This document shows, piece by piece, positions 5,430 to 6,087 of a DNA stretch of 6,087 bases. This stretch comes from Desulfobacteraceae bacterium (GTDB lineage: Bacteria > Desulfobacterota > Desulfobacteria > Desulfobacterales > SURF-7). Location of the stretch: assembly GCA_030619585.1 (NCBI GenBank), contig JAUXBD010000104.1, forward strand, positions 1 to 6,087. The letters run 5' to 3'. Each line of letters opens with the position of its first letter. Positions within the stretch are counted from its first letter, which is position 1. The notes under the pieces were generated by a model. It was not told the origin of the DNA. It saw only the letters and a program-made list of their open reading frames with translations, and did not search any database. Position numbers and translations under genes: made by a program.

Positions 5430-6087
5430 TTACTCTTGGGGGAACACCACCTTGCCGGAAGAGCCAAGATCATAACCGGAATTTTCCTCAAACAACTGTT
5501 TGAAAGAAGACTCATGGAGCAGACCGAGCAATAGTTGAACCCCTTTGTCAAAAAACCGATCCTTTTGAATCAGAAGGTCGAACCGCTCCCATCTCAAAGG
5601 AATAAAATCCAAGCCAAGCAGAACAGCCACAACCCGTATGCAGGGAACGGCATCAGCTCTGCCGGATAGAACTTCAATACCAACATCAAGGTGTCTGCCG
5701 AACTCCTTATGGTATCCTTCAATTGACTCTCCATTAAGACCTGCTTTTTTAAGCTCCCTGTCAAAGAGCAAACGTGTGCCGGTGCCAAGAGGCCGGTTTG
5801 CCATTTTTATTCCGGGCTGACCGAGATCTCCAACATTAGAGATACCCTTGGGGTTGCCTTTTTGAATTATGATTCCCTGTTCCCGCCTGCAGAAATTTAC
5901 AACGGCAGGAATTTTATCAAGCTCTTTTAAGGCAAAATTAAAATTGTACTCTTTGTCATCCTCCTGAAGCAGATGGCTTGAAGCTATATGGCATAAGTTC
6001 CGCCTCAAAGCCTTTAGTCCTCCCATGCTTCCCATGTTTCCAAAAACACCCATATGTTCTGTGTGCATGCTGTTAAAAAGAGCGATA
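5430..6087 (-). CDS. PBP-like domain transcriptional regulator, probable molybdate/tungstate sensor (N-terminus outside window)
   Basis: C-terminal 218 residues of a protein whose frame stays open to the right edge, so the ATG at 6068 is not a supported start. What is seen matches the cytoplasmic periplasmic-binding-protein-like domain found behind helix-turn-helix domains in oxyanion-responsive regulators: GSMGGLKALRR (visible residues 19-29), HIASSHLL (33-40), RREQGIIIQKGNPKGI (67-82), NRPLGTGTR (97-105), GYHKEFGRHLDVGIEVLSGRADA (124-146) and LGLDFIPLRWERFDLLI (157-173). No signal peptide or membrane segment is visible in the part present. The expected DNA-binding domain is off the window, so regulator status is inferred. 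Being directly upstream of tupA on the same strand, with a palindrome in between, it is likely to control tungstate uptake, comparable in role to ModE or TunR. Alternatively it may sense molybdate or regulate genes further right. Confidence 0.85.
   Translation of the reverse strand, partial: IALFNSMHTEHMGVFGNMGSMGGLKALRRNLCHIASSHLLQEDDKEYNFNFALKELDKIPAVVNFCRREQGIIIQKGNPKGISNVGDLGQPGIKMANRPLGTGTRLLFDRELKKAGLNGESIEGYHKEFGRHLDVGIEVLSGRADAVPCIRVVAVLLGLDFIPLRWERFDLLIQKDRFFDKGVQLLLGLLHESSFKQLFEENSGYDLGSSGKVVFPQE

Noticed and set aside
1..6087. A wholly new multigene defence or metabolic system
   Set aside because: Every long gene fits a known family (Feo iron uptake, Tup tungstate uptake, oxyanion-type regulator). 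Novelty here is limited to domain fusion and non-coding control elements.

Overview
The window (6,087 bp, moderate-to-low GC) is a compact bacterial metal-homeostasis locus. It looks like a Gram-negative anaerobe of the Desulfobacteraceae / former Deltaproteobacteria type. Three things support this: the Fur-type regulator belongs to the HHDH/CTKC...CSDC kind I associate with that group and is fused to FeoA; a tungstate-specific TupABC importer is present; and the TupA signal peptide has no lipobox, which fits a free periplasmic protein. The taxonomic placement is inference from protein character, not from a search.

Plus strand, 1-2525: the 3' three-quarters or so of feoB (ferrous-iron transporter; its N-terminal GTPase domain lies off the left edge), then a 56-residue FeoB-associated cysteine-rich membrane protein, then a two-domain protein made of a complete Fur regulator followed by a FeoA domain. 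Spacings are 34 bp and 7 bp, so these three genes read as one iron-uptake operon that carries its own probable iron sensor.

Minus strand, 2584-5195: tupA (periplasmic tungstate-binding protein), tupB (permease) and tupC (ATPase with a C-terminal TOBE/MOP-like extension), transcribed leftwards in the order A-B-C. The gap between tupA and tupB is 15 bp and tupB/tupC overlap by 4 bp. This operon converges on the feo operon across a 58-bp gap in which I see no clear terminator.

Minus strand, 5430-6087 (cut by the right edge): the C-terminal part of a cytoplasmic regulator with a periplasmic-binding-protein-like domain of the molybdate/tungstate sensing type. It lies directly upstream of tupA in the same orientation, so it is the best candidate for the tup regulator; its DNA-binding domain would be outside the window.

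The 234-bp gap between the regulator and tupA (5196-5429) holds most of the non-coding structure: a perfect 15-bp palindrome beside or inside the candidate tup promoter, a long imperfect inverted repeat built from 10-bp-spaced CGCAGAT units, and a GC-only palindrome, followed by a good ribosome binding site and a GTG start for tupA. The genes themselves are of recognisable families. The least ordinary elements are the Fur-FeoA fusion with an altered recognition helix, the promoter palindrome paired with the adjacent regulator, and the repeat-rich tup leader.
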